DNA of 64,000 nt from the NCBI GenBank assembly GCA_963281255.1, contig OY725497.1, forward strand, positions 3,092,968 to 3,156,967, in the 5' to 3' direction. This document shows positions 1 to 10,250 of the stretch, piece after piece. How positions within the stretch are numbered: the first letter of the stretch is position 1; every line of letters begins with the position of its first letter. The notes below the pieces were generated by a model, which saw only the letters and a program-made list of their open reading frames with translations, had not been told where the DNA came from and made no database searches. The translations under genes and the position numbers were made by a program. This stretch comes from Aphrocallistes beatrix (lineage: Eukaryota > Porifera > Hexactinellida > Sceptrulophora > Aphrocallistidae).

Positions 1-103
1 CGACAAATGTTGAATCGAATTTATAACAATAAAATATAATTATATTTAAATTAGGCTCTTCAAATTGTAAAAGATCGGTATAAAATAATATCAACGTGAC
101 CAA

Positions 104-1110
104 CGACTCAACATGGAATTATGACGTCACTCACCTTTTTTATAATTAGAAATTTCAGTTTTTCGTGATAGAAGGCTGAAATTTTAATAGAATGTGTATA
201 TTAATATATCTCACATATGATACAACTATCATCAATCGAAGAATCATCAAATTTGTCAATTTTTAAATTTTTGATGCGTACGATGACGTCATAACAGAGT
301 GACGAGTCATCATTTTTCATGATAATAGTTGTATCACAGGTGAAGAATATTAATACAGGTATCCCTCGCCGTTCGCGGGGGTTACGTTCCAGAGAATTAT
401 CGCGAACGGCAAGACGTTAGTTCAATGAGAATAGTGGGGTTACGTTCCTAGATTATAAAAACGACGCTAGATACAGTTTGCTAAATACGCTATTGATTCA
501 ATATTTGAGCTGTAGTATTGATACAAACACTGGCACAAGTGAAATGCTAATAAATGAAGTGATAAGTGAAAAATATAGATCCCCTAGTAGCAAACCTAAG
601 TACCATACCTAAATAGTAAAGTCTAGCCTTACAATCACCAACCAATTTCCTCTTAGGCATGATGTAATTATTAGGTAGAAAATTATAAGTATAGAGACAA
701 TAGAAACAGTAAATGATATTGCCAGGATAATATGTAGATAGGCATAAGGTTATGAACTTATGGTAGTCCATGAAAATACTGAAGAGAGTACCGAAAACCG
801 CGAATAGTCGAGGGAACGAGTCGCGAATAGCAAAACAAGACTCAAAATATTTTCCGCGAATAGTCGAAACCGCTAATGGCAAACCCGCGAACGGCGAGGG
901 CTGCCTGTATACACATTCTATCAAAATTTCAGCTTTCTATCACCTTAATGGCTGAGTTATAGTCGAAAACTGAAATTTCTAATTATAAAAAGGTGACAAT
1001 GAAGTCATAATTCCATGATGAGTCGACATTTTGATCTGAGGTCAGAACTTGACTCCCACATGCCAAAAATCAGCTTTCTGTGCCTGGCAATTTCTTCAAT
1101 CAGGCTTTAC
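104..1110. repeat. Palindromic dispersed repeat (Helitron-like family) split by a MITE
   Basis: Positions about 104-355 and 908-1110 form a large imperfect inverted repeat: the left arm (TGACGTCA, then a stretch ending GGCTGAAATTTTAATAGAA) returns in reverse after 908. The right half also matches stretches near 29400-29590 and 42150-42280 and, inverted, 62880-63160. The two halves are separated by the 356-907 element. I read this as a rearranged copy of the dispersed family described at 6137 and 62872. No gene is seen between 1 and 1900. Confidence 0.6.
356..907. mobile_element. pogo/Tigger-like MITE
   Basis: The ends are inverted repeats: the left begins CAGGTATCCCTCGCCGTTCG and the right, read in reverse complement, begins CAGGCAGCCCTCGCCGTTCG. 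Both ends are flanked by TA (354-355 and 908-909). TA duplication with a CAG...CCCTCG terminus is typical of pogo-type Tc1/mariner elements. There is no transposase; the short open frames inside are random. It has split an older dispersed repeat. Confidence 0.75.
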
Positions 1111-1165
1111 TACTCCTAATGCGGGTCACTTGAGACCTATGTTTCAGCTTCTGATCTACGAGAGT

Positions 1166-1215
1166 CAGGGTTGTTTGATTTAAATCAATGATTTTATTTA
1201 ATAAAAATCATTATT
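1166..1215. repeat. Possible hAT terminus fragment
   Basis: The stretch starts CAGGGTTGTTTGATTTAAAT and continues with AATCAATGATTT-type palindromic motifs. Read in reverse complement, the right end of the hAT element at 6738 starts CAGGAATTTAAAATAAATCA and shares these motifs. No matching partner end or target duplication was found for this fragment, so it is probably a relic. Confidence 0.35.
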
Positions 1216-1917
1216 TAAATGCTCCATTTAAGGTGACAGGCCCTCAAATTTTGAAAAAAATTGCCAGAACCAGATATATTGTAATTTAGTTTTTATTTAA
1301 TTCTAAGATGTCTAAATAATCCGATAATCAGATATTTTGTCAATCCGATGATTGTTTATGTACTTGTAGCAGGTAAAATCTGGCCTTTCTCAATCAAAAT
1401 CTATTAATTTAAATTTTTTACATTTTCAATTGGCGCACATCCGTATGATTACCCTAACTCAAAAAATATTCACATTTTAAATGCAAACCTATTGTAATGA
1501 ACTCGCTAAATCCTCTGATTAAGCTAGTAGCGAAGCCCGATTTTCAAATGAAATAAAAGTTTAAAAACTGAAAATTATTTTGTCCCAAAAATTCCTGAGC
1601 AAATGACTCGACAAAATATTTTTCAACATAAAAAATTATTAAAGTTAAAATTGAACAAAATAGCTTCGCTACTAGCTCAACCATTCGCTAATAATGATAT
1701 TTGAACAGTAAAATCAACCTGATCCTAGTCAATAGTTAGTTATGACGAACGGCACAACCACGGATATTGTATAGGATTTAGACTTTGAGTGACTATAACT
1801 TCATATTTATTCCTAGTTCGCAACTCATACTATGCATTAATTCTTGTACTAACTAGTACTATCCATAAACAGTCTAACAATGGTTGAATTAAGACTTTGA
1901 TTTTTTGGGGTTTTGTC

Positions 1918-2136
1918 CAAAATCAACTATATCTTGATTTTTATTAAATAAATCTAAATCAAAATGATATGTATTTTTATTTAGTAAATCAAAATCAAAA
2001 TCAAAACAATTTTGATTTTAGCACTTAAAATCAAAATCAAATGTGTTGAGGGTGATTTAGGATTACGAAAAATCAAAATCGAAATCAAAATCATCGATTT
2101 ATAAATTTTAAATCAATGATTTATTTTAAATTCCTG
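1918..2136 (+). repeat. Left 219-bp terminal direct repeat of the hAT element
   Basis: Identical by eye to 6520-6738 with a constant offset of 4602 bp. It is made largely of AAATCAAAATC motifs and ends in AAATTCCTG. The outer boundary coincides exactly with the GTTTTGTC duplication. Confidence 0.85.
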
Positions 2137-2512
2137 CCTCAAATCAATTGGAAATCATTTATGGACTTTTTAAATCAATTGTAAATCATTTGTGGAATTG
2201 TAAATCATTTGTAGACTTTTTAAATCAATTGTAAATCATTTGTGGACTTTCAAATCAATTGTAAATCATTTGTGGACTTTCAAATCAATTGTAAATCATT
2301 TGTGGACTTTTTAAATCAATTGTAAATCATTTGTGGACTTTCAAATCAATTGTAAATCATTTGTGGACTTTCAAATCAATTGTAAATCATTTGTGGACTT
2401 TCAAATCAATTGTAAATCATTTGTGGACTTTTTAAATCAATTGTAAATCATTTGTGGACTTTTCAAATCAATTGTAAATCATTTGTGGACTTTCAAATCA
2501 ATTGTAAAATAT
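2137..2512. repeat. Minisatellite, unit about 30 bp
   Basis: About twelve tandem units of TAAATCATTTGTGGACTTT followed by a spacer (CAAATCAATTG or TTAAATCAATTG), 29-31 bp per unit. It lies inside the hAT element, between the left direct repeat and the transposase gene. The motif AATCAATTGTAAATC resembles the palindromic subterminal motifs of the same element and may have grown from them. Confidence 0.85.
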
Positions 2513-3250
2513 TATATACTACTAATACTAGTTAGTCACTATTTATACTTTAAAATTATGGGTAATAGTGATTGTGGGTGTTTATTAAATGCATATAGTA
2601 AATACGTCTCTGCATTCATCAATTGAGTCCAGATTCCAATTTCAAACTCCCAAAGGAAATTCAATATATCAACTTCATGTCATTTTAGCCAAAATCCTCT
2701 ACTCTCCCTAGAATTTGATTTGATGACTCGCGTGTCGTTATGTGTCATCGAGTCAGACTCGGTAACTCTACAGCATCAATCGAATATTGTGATGAGTCAA
2801 GTGACTTGGTGACTCAAGTCATTGAATTTATAAGTAAGGGCGACTCTGAATCAAGATCAAAATTTCAAAAAAGATTGCGATCCCGATCTCGATCATTTTT
2901 GCAACAATATGGTGCTAGAAGAAAGCTCATATTGGTAGTTTAGAAAAATGGAATAAATTAATGATAGTGAGGAGAGAAGGAAGCACAAATCTCAAAGAAA
3001 TCGGCTATAAAAATCGCAATCTCCCATCCAATCATACAAGCGAATTCAATGATCACGTGATTCTAATGCCTAGTTACAAGTCATCCGTGACTTGATAGTA
3101 AAGAACGTGACTCATGTAGTGGCCTGATTTATCCCTTTGTTTTCAACTATGTAATGTATTTAGTCAGTTTGTCATTTTGATATCTACTTTTATTTCCACT
3201 TTCCTTCAAATTAAATAATTTACTTTTGACATTCAGCTCTAGGTACTAGA

Positions 3251-5383
3251 ATGGACCTTGCAGAAAATGTTACTCCCGAATCTTCGGAGAAAACTGAAAT
3301 GGCAGTCAAGTATCGTATTCCCAAAACTCGCCCAGAATGGTACCTGCGTTTTTTTCGAACGGTGGAAGGAACAGAAGAAAAGCGACACAAATGTGTCGAA
3401 TGTGGGTTTGAAGGGATGGCTGTTCCCTATGCCCTCACCAACCTTCTTCGCCACTTTGCTGCTGCAAAATACCATGATTGTGGTGAAAAATACAAAGCTT
3501 GGAAAACTCAAAACCAAGAAACCAAAAATAGAAAGACACTTCTAGTAGGCTCTCCTACCCGTAAAGGTAAAGTTCAGAATAAGATCTGTTCTTGCAGTAC
3601 CAAAATTGATAATAAAGAAATTGACGAGAAGCTTGGGGATTTATTTGTATTTGCTGAACTACCTTTTACTTTTGTAAAACTTGGGGAATTCATCAAATTT
3701 TGTCAATCACTTAATCCTGCTTACACGATACCATCTATATACAAATTAAAGAATAATATTCTAAAGAAAAAACGCTTTGAGAGTGATAGTTATCTGCGGA
3801 ACGAGTTGGCACACAGTCCTTTTGTGACAATTACAATTGACGGATGGAGCACTCGTCGTTTGGTATCGATGATGGGAATCATTGTCCACTACCATGGTGA
3901 AACATATGCTAAGGCTAGTGTTTTGTCTATTGCGTTATTTCGAGGTCCACATACCGGTGAAAGAATTGCTCGATTTACCATCGATACGTGTAACGATTGG
4001 TGTATTGCCAATAAAATAGTCCGCGTAGGGACTGACAATGGTTCGAACATGGTTAAAGCTTTTTCTCAAATTGATGAACTGTTAGATTTGGATGAGAGTG
4101 AACTTCCTGAAGACTATATCTATGAGGAAGATTATTTTGATGGATATAATGAGAGCCTCGATAACTTCGAATTACAAGAAATTGATAAGTCTATTATGAA
4201 GGAAGCTGTAGAAAACTTGACAGAAGAATTAGAAGAAACGTCTCCACAGTCATTACTCGTAGGCTTACGAAAGGACGGTTTACTACCTTTATGGTTTCCC
4301 TGTGTATGCCACACTGCGCAACTAGCTGTTAAGGATTTTTTAAAGACCGACCTTGGCAATCGTGGAGAAATTAACGCCATTGTGAAGAAAGCACAAGAAT
4401 TTGTGAAATCTGCCAAAAGTTCCACAAAGTGTGCAGAGATCTTCATGGAAAAAGGTTTCAATTTAATGAGCATGAACGCGACTCGATGGAACAGCATGTA
4501 TGATATGCTTCGCTCAATTATCAGCGCAGACGAAAAAGAATTGATCGACTTGCTTCCACCATTAAAATCTGAAGTTCCTAAAAAATACGAAATAAACATA
4601 TTTCGGGAGGTATGTGACGTCCTTCAACCAATAACATTATTTACGTCGGAGATGCAGGCAACCCATGGCACCAGCGGAATGACAATTCCTGCATTAGAGA
4701 TGGTGATGAAGGAACTTCAGAATGGCGACCTAAATATGATGGACAATTCGTTGGCATCTATATTGAGCAATATTCTTAAGAAAAGATTTCAGAATATTAT
4801 GTCAGACAAATTTTATTGGTTAGCCAACTGTTTAGACCCTCGTTTTGCCACAGAAGCTTATGAAAATGAACTCTTCATGGAAATATTAAGACGGGCTTTG
4901 AAGATTGTCTCTGAAATAAATAGAAACAAAGGGGTGCGTAGTGAAATCCAAGAAAATGCAGATAAAGAGACTGGGATATGGAGTAAAGCTAAGAAGAGTT
5001 TATTCCCTACTAAGAGATACTCAGATTCTAACACACAGCTATATTGTAACGACGTTATTGATATGGAAATAACACTATTCAAAGCTGAAGCTCGTGCAAT
5101 GCAGGGGATAATTTCGATAGATCCTATTAAATGGTGGATGCATAATTCCACGAAATTTCCTCTTATGTCACAGTTAGCAATGGTATACTTATTACCACCA
5201 GCCTCTACAGCAGATGTTGAGAGGTTATTCAGCGTAGCGGGACGAATTTGTCGTCCCCATCGGTCAAGGTTGAGCCCTGAATCTATTGAGCTCCTTGTAA
5301 CTCTCAAACACAGAATGCTGTCGGATAATCGTAATTCTGAGAGAGCTGATAAACCAGCAAGTCTACATGGCAATATAAGTTAG
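3251..5383 (+). CDS. hAT-family transposase with BED zinc finger
   Basis: Predicted 710-residue transposase for cut-and-paste movement of the surrounding element. Residues about 40-85 look like a BED-type zinc finger (CVEC at 48-51 with later His residues in HFAAAKYH). Residues about 190-290 contain two acidic sites of the RNase H-like core (TITIDGW and VGTDNGSNM). The motif CVCHTAQLAVKDF near 365 and TRWNSMYDML near 415 are common in hAT proteins. The C-terminal dimerisation region is clear (PPASTADVERLFSVAG near 660). There is no stop or frameshift over the length expected for a full hAT transposase, so it could be active. The first ATG of the frame is used; no intron is needed. I cannot assign the third catalytic acid with certainty. 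Confidence 0.92.
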   Translation: MDLAENVTPESSEKTEMAVKYRIPKTRPEWYLRFFRTVEGTEEKRHKCVECGFEGMAVPYALTNLLRHFAAAKYHDCGEKYKAWKTQNQETKNRKTLLVGSPTRKGKVQNKICSCSTKIDNKEIDEKLGDLFVFAELPFTFVKLGEFIKFCQSLNPAYTIPSIYKLKNNILKKKRFESDSYLRNELAHSPFVTITIDGWSTRRLVSMMGIIVHYHGETYAKASVLSIALFRGPHTGERIARFTIDTCNDWCIANKIVRVGTDNGSNMVKAFSQIDELLDLDESELPEDYIYEEDYFDGYNESLDNFELQEIDKSIMKEAVENLTEELEETSPQSLLVGLRKDGLLPLWFPCVCHTAQLAVKDFLKTDLGNRGEINAIVKKAQEFVKSAKSSTKCAEIFMEKGFNLMSMNATRWNSMYDMLRSIISADEKELIDLLPPLKSEVPKKYEINIFREVCDVLQPITLFTSEMQATHGTSGMTIPALEMVMKELQNGDLNMMDNSLASILSNILKKRFQNIMSDKFYWLANCLDPRFATEAYENELFMEILRRALKIVSEINRNKGVRSEIQENADKETGIWSKAKKSLFPTKRYSDSNTQLYCNDVIDMEITLFKAEARAMQGIISIDPIKWWMHNSTKFPLMSQLAMVYLLPPASTADVERLFSVAGRICRPHRSRLSPESIELLVTLKHRMLSDNRNSERADKPASLHGNIS

Positions 5384-5844
5384 ATTAACTTACTAGAATC
5401 GGGATAGAAACGTAGAAACTTTTGACTACTTGGGTGTTAATAACCCCTACTACTATTGTTTTTATACTATTAGGTTAACATGTTAGTCGTTTATAATAGT
5501 TTACTGTGTTGAGTTAGTTTAGTTTATTCCGATTGTACCAACAGAAAAAGAGTATTCTGTTTATCACGAGAATTAGCATTAAGTTAATTAAACTGCCTAA
5601 CAATAGTCTTAAATAATATTTAAACAAGCCTTCGTGGGATAGATAGTTTTCATAATGTTTGTGTTTCGTTTTGTATGAGATAAGAACGATTATGACGCAA
5701 CTTGGGAAAATTACATCTCACTGGTAGTGATATAATTTTTGCAATCAAAACGTTACAACTTTGTTTATATAAAAATCAAATCAAAAACCTTATGATCTAA
5801 ATTTACCAGTGCGGCGTCTTAACAGACTTAATACTTTTTAGTTG

Positions 5845-6060
5845 AAATATAAAATCTAAATCACTTAATGATTTTGATTTATAAATCAAAATCATTAATT
5901 GATTTAGATTTAGATTGAATTATTTAAAAAATCAAAACTCATTCTGATTTTGATCTATAAATCAAAATCATATCTTTTGATTTTTGAATGTTGAATACAA
6001 TATAAATCATTTAATGATTTTGATTTATAAATCAAAATCTGAAATATTTTAATCACTGAA
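5845..6060. repeat. AT-rich palindromic subterminal motifs in the hAT element
   Basis: Repeated palindromes built on TTTGATTTATAAATCAAA, for example 5871-5900, 5944-5970 and 6010-6040. hAT transposases commonly bind short repeated subterminal motifs, so this may be the 3' binding region. That role is inference. Confidence 0.6.
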
Positions 6061-6136
6061 ATTTTGAGGTAGAGCGAGAATTGATTTTGAAAAACGACGC
6101 ACGTATATGCTGCAGTGCTAAGCGCGGCGGCAATAA

Positions 6137-6345
6137 TCCTTACTATTAAAACTCGATTATTGTATATATAAATGGACAAATTTGGTGATTTTTCGAGTGA
6201 TTTCGATTTTAAAACTAAGATGGACATATTTAGAGATGATATCTCCCTTATAATTAACCAATGTCACTTCCAGGCAACCGAAGGGAGCCTCCGGCGGACA
6301 CAAAGTGTCCGCCAGCCGCGCAGCGCAAGCAAGCGAAGCGCGCTT
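6137..6345 (+). mobile_element. Short Helitron-like non-autonomous element nested in the hAT
   Basis: It starts after an A with TCCTTACTATTAAAACTCGA, an element-end sequence seen again at 30380 and, inverted, ending at 42682. It ends in a GC-rich block with a hairpin (GGCGGACAC, AA, GTGTCCGCC form; 6293-6313) followed by GCGCAGCGCAAGCAAGCG and GCGCTT. Lack of terminal inverted repeats, a 5' TC and a 3' hairpin are Helitron-like. The canonical 3' CTRR is not seen, so the class is provisional. This copy lacks the middle part present in the copy at 62872-63346. Confidence 0.6.
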
Positions 6346-6519
6346 GTAATAATAATATTCGAATTAAGAATTCGCTGGGGATACTGAAAAATTAAAAATA
6401 ATCATTTCTTAATATTTTCTGCGGGTTGTCAGGTAGTCCGTTAGAAATTGAGGCGGTAGCATGCCCACCGGAAGCACTCCGAGCAAAACTTCTGCAAGTA
6501 ATATTTCAAGAATCAAAAT

Positions 6520-6738
6520 CAAAATCAACTATATCTTGATTTTTATTAAATAAATCTAAATCAAAATGATATGTATTTTTATTTAGTAAATCAAAATCAA
6601 AATCAAAACAATTTTGATTTTAGCACTTAAAATCAAAATCAAATGTGTTGAGGGTGATTTAGGATTACGAAAAATCAAAATCGAAATCAAAATCATCGAT
6701 TTATAAATTTTAAATCAATGATTTATTTTAAATTCCTG
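6520..6738 (+). repeat. Right 219-bp terminal direct repeat of the hAT element
   Basis: Exact copy of 1918-2136 in the same orientation. It is followed immediately by the GTTTTGTC target duplication. Confidence 0.85.
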
Positions 6739-6823
6739 GTTTTGTCTCCTTAAGATAGATGAACATTGATTTAACTATTTTGTTGTTTTAGTTTACCAAA
6801 ATACATTTTATTTTGATGTAGCC

Positions 6824-7765
6824 ATGTTCCCGTTTGGTGAAGACAGTAAGTTAGAAACATTTGTATTTTTCATTGGATTATTCATCGTGGGGAGATTCAT
6901 ACTTGGGCAAATTATTTGGTGGATACTTCGCATCTACGTATTTTTCCTGTCCGGAACACTAAATTTTAAGAGCTACGGTGAGTGGGCTGTAGTGACTGGA
7001 GCTACTGATGGCATTGGGAAGGCTTACTCACAACAACTAGCTAAGAAGGGAATGAATATTGTTCTCGTGAGCAGGTCAATGGAGAAGTTACAAGATTTAG
7101 CATCACAACTGAGAGATGAGTACAAGGTCGAAACGAAGATTATTGCTGTCGACTTTTCACGCGAAGACATCTATGATCACATTACTTCAGAACTCAATCT
7201 CTTAGAGATAGGAGTGCTAGTGAACAACGTTGGAATGTCTTATCCTTACCCTGAATATTTTCATAAACTCACGTCTAAAACAGTAGACCAGCTAATCAAT
7301 GTTAATTGTCTATCCCTGATCGAGATGACTCGTATTGTATTGCCGCACATGTTAGATCGAAAGAAAGGGATTATTATCAATATTGGGTCTTTAGGAGGCA
7401 GAATGGTGGTACCACTACTCGCTGAATACACTGGTACCAAAGCTTTTGTTGATTTTTTTTCCAAATGCATTCAGTACGAGTATAACAAAGAATCTTCCAT
7501 TATTATCCAGTATGTAGAACCTGCGGTTGTCTCTACCAAGATGAGCAAGATGCGACCTTCATTTTTTTCTCCTACCACTACAAATTATGTTCGTTCTGCG
7601 CTTAAGACGGTTGGCAAGATTTCTAATACTAATGGGTGTTTTGCACATGAATTACAAGCTTTCCTTTTCAACTTAATTCCAAGTGGTTTGCTTACGCGTA
7701 TGTCATTTAGCGCAATGGATGCTACTCGTACTAGAGCCATTAAGAAGCAGCAGAAAGCTCAGTAG
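6824..7765 (+). CDS. HSD17B12: Very-long-chain 3-oxoacyl-CoA reductase / 17-beta-hydroxysteroid dehydrogenase 12-like
   Basis: A 313-residue short-chain dehydrogenase. In this family the enzyme sits in the ER membrane and uses NADPH to reduce 3-ketoacyl-CoA during fatty-acid elongation; some members also reduce steroids. Visible features are an N-terminal hydrophobic stretch (about residues 11-45), the nucleotide-binding motif TGATDGIG (58-65), NNVG, and the catalytic set S189, Y202 and K206 (YTGTK) with classical spacing. The C terminus is lysine-rich (AIKKQQKAQ), but a canonical KKXX retrieval signal is not exact. The length matches the family (about 312). It has a single exon. The hAT insertion ends 78 bp upstream, so the natural promoter is displaced or supplied by the transposon. 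Assignment within the HSD17B3/12/KAR group rests on the NNVG and membrane anchor. Confidence 0.88.
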   Translation: MFPFGEDSKLETFVFFIGLFIVGRFILGQIIWWILRIYVFFLSGTLNFKSYGEWAVVTGATDGIGKAYSQQLAKKGMNIVLVSRSMEKLQDLASQLRDEYKVETKIIAVDFSREDIYDHITSELNLLEIGVLVNNVGMSYPYPEYFHKLTSKTVDQLINVNCLSLIEMTRIVLPHMLDRKKGIIINIGSLGGRMVVPLLAEYTGTKAFVDFFSKCIQYEYNKESSIIIQYVEPAVVSTKMSKMRPSFFSPTTTNYVRSALKTVGKISNTNGCFAHELQAFLFNLIPSGLLTRMSFSAMDATRTRAIKKQQKAQ

Positions 7766-7915
7766 ATTGAGTATTTGGAATTTTCTTAGAGTTTTAGGAT
7801 TTTATAGACTGTTAGATTGAGTCTAGTAGTGAGACCTGTTGAACTAAATGTTGTTCTTCTATTGCTTACTTTTATGTTAGATTGTATTTTTCTATTATTT
7901 TCGATATTGATTAGA

Positions 7916-7948
7916 ACATTCAAAACATATACGATATGTTTTGAATGT
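7916..7948. other. Perfect 15-bp inverted repeat downstream of HSD17B12-like gene
   Basis: The arms ACATTCAAAACATAT and ATATGTTTTGAATGT are separated by three bases. It lies about 150 bp after the stop codon and could form a hairpin in the 3' UTR. No other copy was seen. Confidence 0.6.
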
Positions 7949-8086
7949 TGAGTTCGCATATTAGCAACATTGTTCTATTCGCAACCAATTTTCAAGTCCC
8001 GAGTGTAGATTTTGTATTAATCTCTTCCTTTATAACAACTTTAGTGGATATTTAAAATATTTTTAGTGTGCTTCCTATACTATTAT

Positions 8087-8250
8087 CAGGGTTTCATACA
8101 GAGGGTGGTAGGGGGGCACTTGTCCCCCCCCTGCTCATTCAAGTGCCCCCTAGAAATAAAATGAAGAGATGTAATTTATTACCCGGCCCCCTTAAATATT
8201 TAGATATCCCAGATTGCCCCCCTTGCATGCAAATCCTGTATGAAACACTG
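8087..8250. mobile_element. hAT-like MITE with C/G-run interior
   Basis: The left end is CAGGGTTTCATACAG; the right end in reverse complement is CAGTGTTTCATACAGGATTT. The interior has runs such as GGGGGGCAC and CCCCCCC. A clear 8-bp target duplication was not found, so the exact limits are uncertain. The rest of 7949-8810 holds no gene; a relic hAT end (reverse complement CAGTGATTCTCAACC) lies at about 8660-8676. Confidence 0.6.
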
Positions 8251-8810
8251 AATATAGAATCTATGAAAGTGCACAGCTCTAAAATGAATGTTAGTGTCCG
8301 GCTGGCCGTACATAATGAGTTGACATTTACTACACTACGTGTAGACTTCAGAGCTGTCGCCAGCGGATTGGAATTCTTCTGTTTGAGAAAATTCGGATGG
8401 AAAAGTGGTCGGTTGAAACCGGATCGACTGCGTCGGTGACTACGGCCTTGCTATTGCGGGAAATCAATGAGAATGTTTAACATGGTATCAAGTGATTGAA
8501 TCTGTCTAGTCTAGGGAATCTGTATATAGTAATTGTATTTGTGAGTTAACCACTGAATAATAAATGCCATTATTTTTACACAAGTCATCCCGTCCGGACT
8601 CGCTTAACCGTAATGCAAAACTTCAGACCCCATGGAGCCCTAAACAGTTCTGTAGAGCCCAGGTTGAGAATCACTGCACTACTGCTTGTATCATAATTTT
8701 TAATTTGTAAATTCGAGTTTTTTGACAGCTTTTGTTTATTCAAATACTATAGATATTTCTTTTAATTTAAAATTATAAGTACTCTTGAACCAACATTAAA
8801 CTATTGGGCA

Positions 8811-10250
8811 ATGAAGCGTATGAAATCTTTCGGACTGAAGGCCGCCCTCTACTCCTACGAGTATCTCCTTGAATACGACACTCCCAAGTACGTGCACGTG
8901 CAGACTAAGTTCGCGGGATTGTTCTTCAGATTAGCTCAGCTCGGCGTCCTGCTGTTCATCGCCCTCTACCTAGTCTGGTGGAAGGGCGGGTACCAGAAGG
9001 TTGGGTATGTTGCTAGCGTCACCACTTACAAGCTGAAGGGGTCTAGCCTGAGTAGTGCCAATGAGTCTTTCACTCGTGTCAGTCTTTTCTGGGATCCAGT
9101 CGACTACACCATCCCGCCTAAACAGAAAGACGAATTCATAGTCCCGACACGTTATATCTACACTCCTAATCAAAAGTACAATCATTGTCCTGAAAATCCT
9201 GAGTATTCAAAGTGCAGCTCAGATTCAGATTGTCATGACGGTGTATATGTGAGTTTAATTGAAAATTATTGATACGAGTCTCTCTCATGTGCCAAGCCTA
9301 CTTAATCAATAACATCTTTATTAAACTCATAAACCAATCTTAGTTCACATTATTACTATAGAGTCTAGAACAAAGGTATCCTCGAGCATTTAAAAAATGT
9401 TTCATTCTAGATCCAAAAAGGAAACGGAGTGATGAACGGCACCTGTAACAAGGCCACAAACAGCTGTATTATATTCGGCTGGTGTCCTGTGCAAGATAAG
9501 AGGAGCAGCGATATCAGAATTCCTAACTTTCTCAACTTTACAGTATTCATTAGAAACTATGTTTATTTCCCAAATTTCCCTGAAGCAACTCCTAAATATG
9601 CACATAGGAATTTAGGACCTCCAGATTCAACTATTCCCGACATAAACAACTGTATTTACGATCCTACTGTTGCCAAGCATAATAAGTCACTCGTATTCTG
9701 TCCCATTTTCTTACTACAAACCCTCTTAACCAACCCGGATATCATCAAAGACAGAGAGCCAATGGACGTGGATTCCATAGCTCAATATGGAGCTCTGGTC
9801 GAGATTAGTATTCACTGGGAGTGTAACCTAGACTTTTCAATCCAAAACTGCATTCCTGAGTACAAGACTCGTAGACTTGATCGAGACAAAGCTCCGGTAT
9901 CGCGTGGGTACAACTACATGAAGGCGGACTACTCATACGATAATGATGGGCTCAGCAAGAGCAGATTCCTCTACAAGCTGTATGGGATAAAGTTCAACAT
10001 CGTCGTGTCAGGCAGGGCAAGAAAGTTCGATGTTTACCAGCTGTTCGTCACGATCGGCGCTGGGATATCCTATTTTGCCATTGCCACGATCATGGCAGAT
10101 TTCTTTATATTGTGGATATACAGGAAAAAGAGAATATACCGCAGAGAGAAGTATCAGGCTATCTCTGATGAGGAGAGTTCCGATGTCGTCTCGAAATTCC
10201 TCAATAAAGACAAAGAACCCGAAGGGCACCGCTTGGTGAATCAGGATTAA
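8811..10250 (+). CDS. P2X-type ATP-gated cation channel subunit
   Basis: Exons 8811-9248 and 9411-10250, phase-0 intron of 162 bp (GTGAGT...CTAG), 425 residues. P2X subunits form trimeric plasma-membrane channels opened by extracellular ATP. Visible features: the conserved cytosolic TPK site (residues 24-26), first membrane helix about 36-57, ATP-site lysines K74 and K76 (TTYKLKG), a Cys-rich ectodomain with GNGVMNGTC, NFTVFIRNYVYFPNF, K335 in LYKLYGIKF, and the second membrane helix about 354-380 ending with the YRREK (YxxxK) trafficking motif. The family NFR motif is replaced by N314-Y-M, followed by lysine, so a normally ATP-contacting arginine is missing at its usual position. Vertebrate genes have about twelve exons; here there are two. 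Confidence 0.92.

Larger units (their letters stand above)
1918..6738 (+). mobile_element. hAT DNA transposon, apparently intact, with direct terminal repeats
   Basis: The 8-bp sequence GTTTTGTC occurs exactly at 1910-1917 and again at 6739-6746, a target duplication of the length hAT elements make. Between them lie a 219-bp direct repeat (1918-2136, repeated base for base at 6520-6738), a minisatellite, one uninterrupted transposase gene, AT-rich palindromic subterminal motifs (5845-6050) and a small nested Helitron-like element. The outer ends are CAAAATCAAC and, in reverse complement, CAGGAATTTA, so the classical inverted termini are only weakly matched. The perfect repeats, perfect target duplication and open transposase frame suggest a recent insertion. 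It lies 78 bp upstream of the HSD17B12-like start codon. Confidence 0.8.

Noticed and set aside
547-924. 125-codon minus-strand open frame in the first kilobase
   Set aside because: It lies almost wholly inside the pogo-like MITE 356-907 and has no recognisable domain; the composition is that of AT-rich non-coding DNA.
2740-2943. 67-codon frame with SRSRSR-like residues inside the hAT element
   Set aside because: The Arg/Ser run comes from a GATC-rich simple repeat (GATCCCGATCTCGATC), and similar non-coding sequence is found near 42110.
8068-8439. 123-codon open frame between the reductase and P2X genes
   Set aside because: Half of it is the C/G-run MITE at 8087-8250; the remainder shows no domain and no plausible start context.
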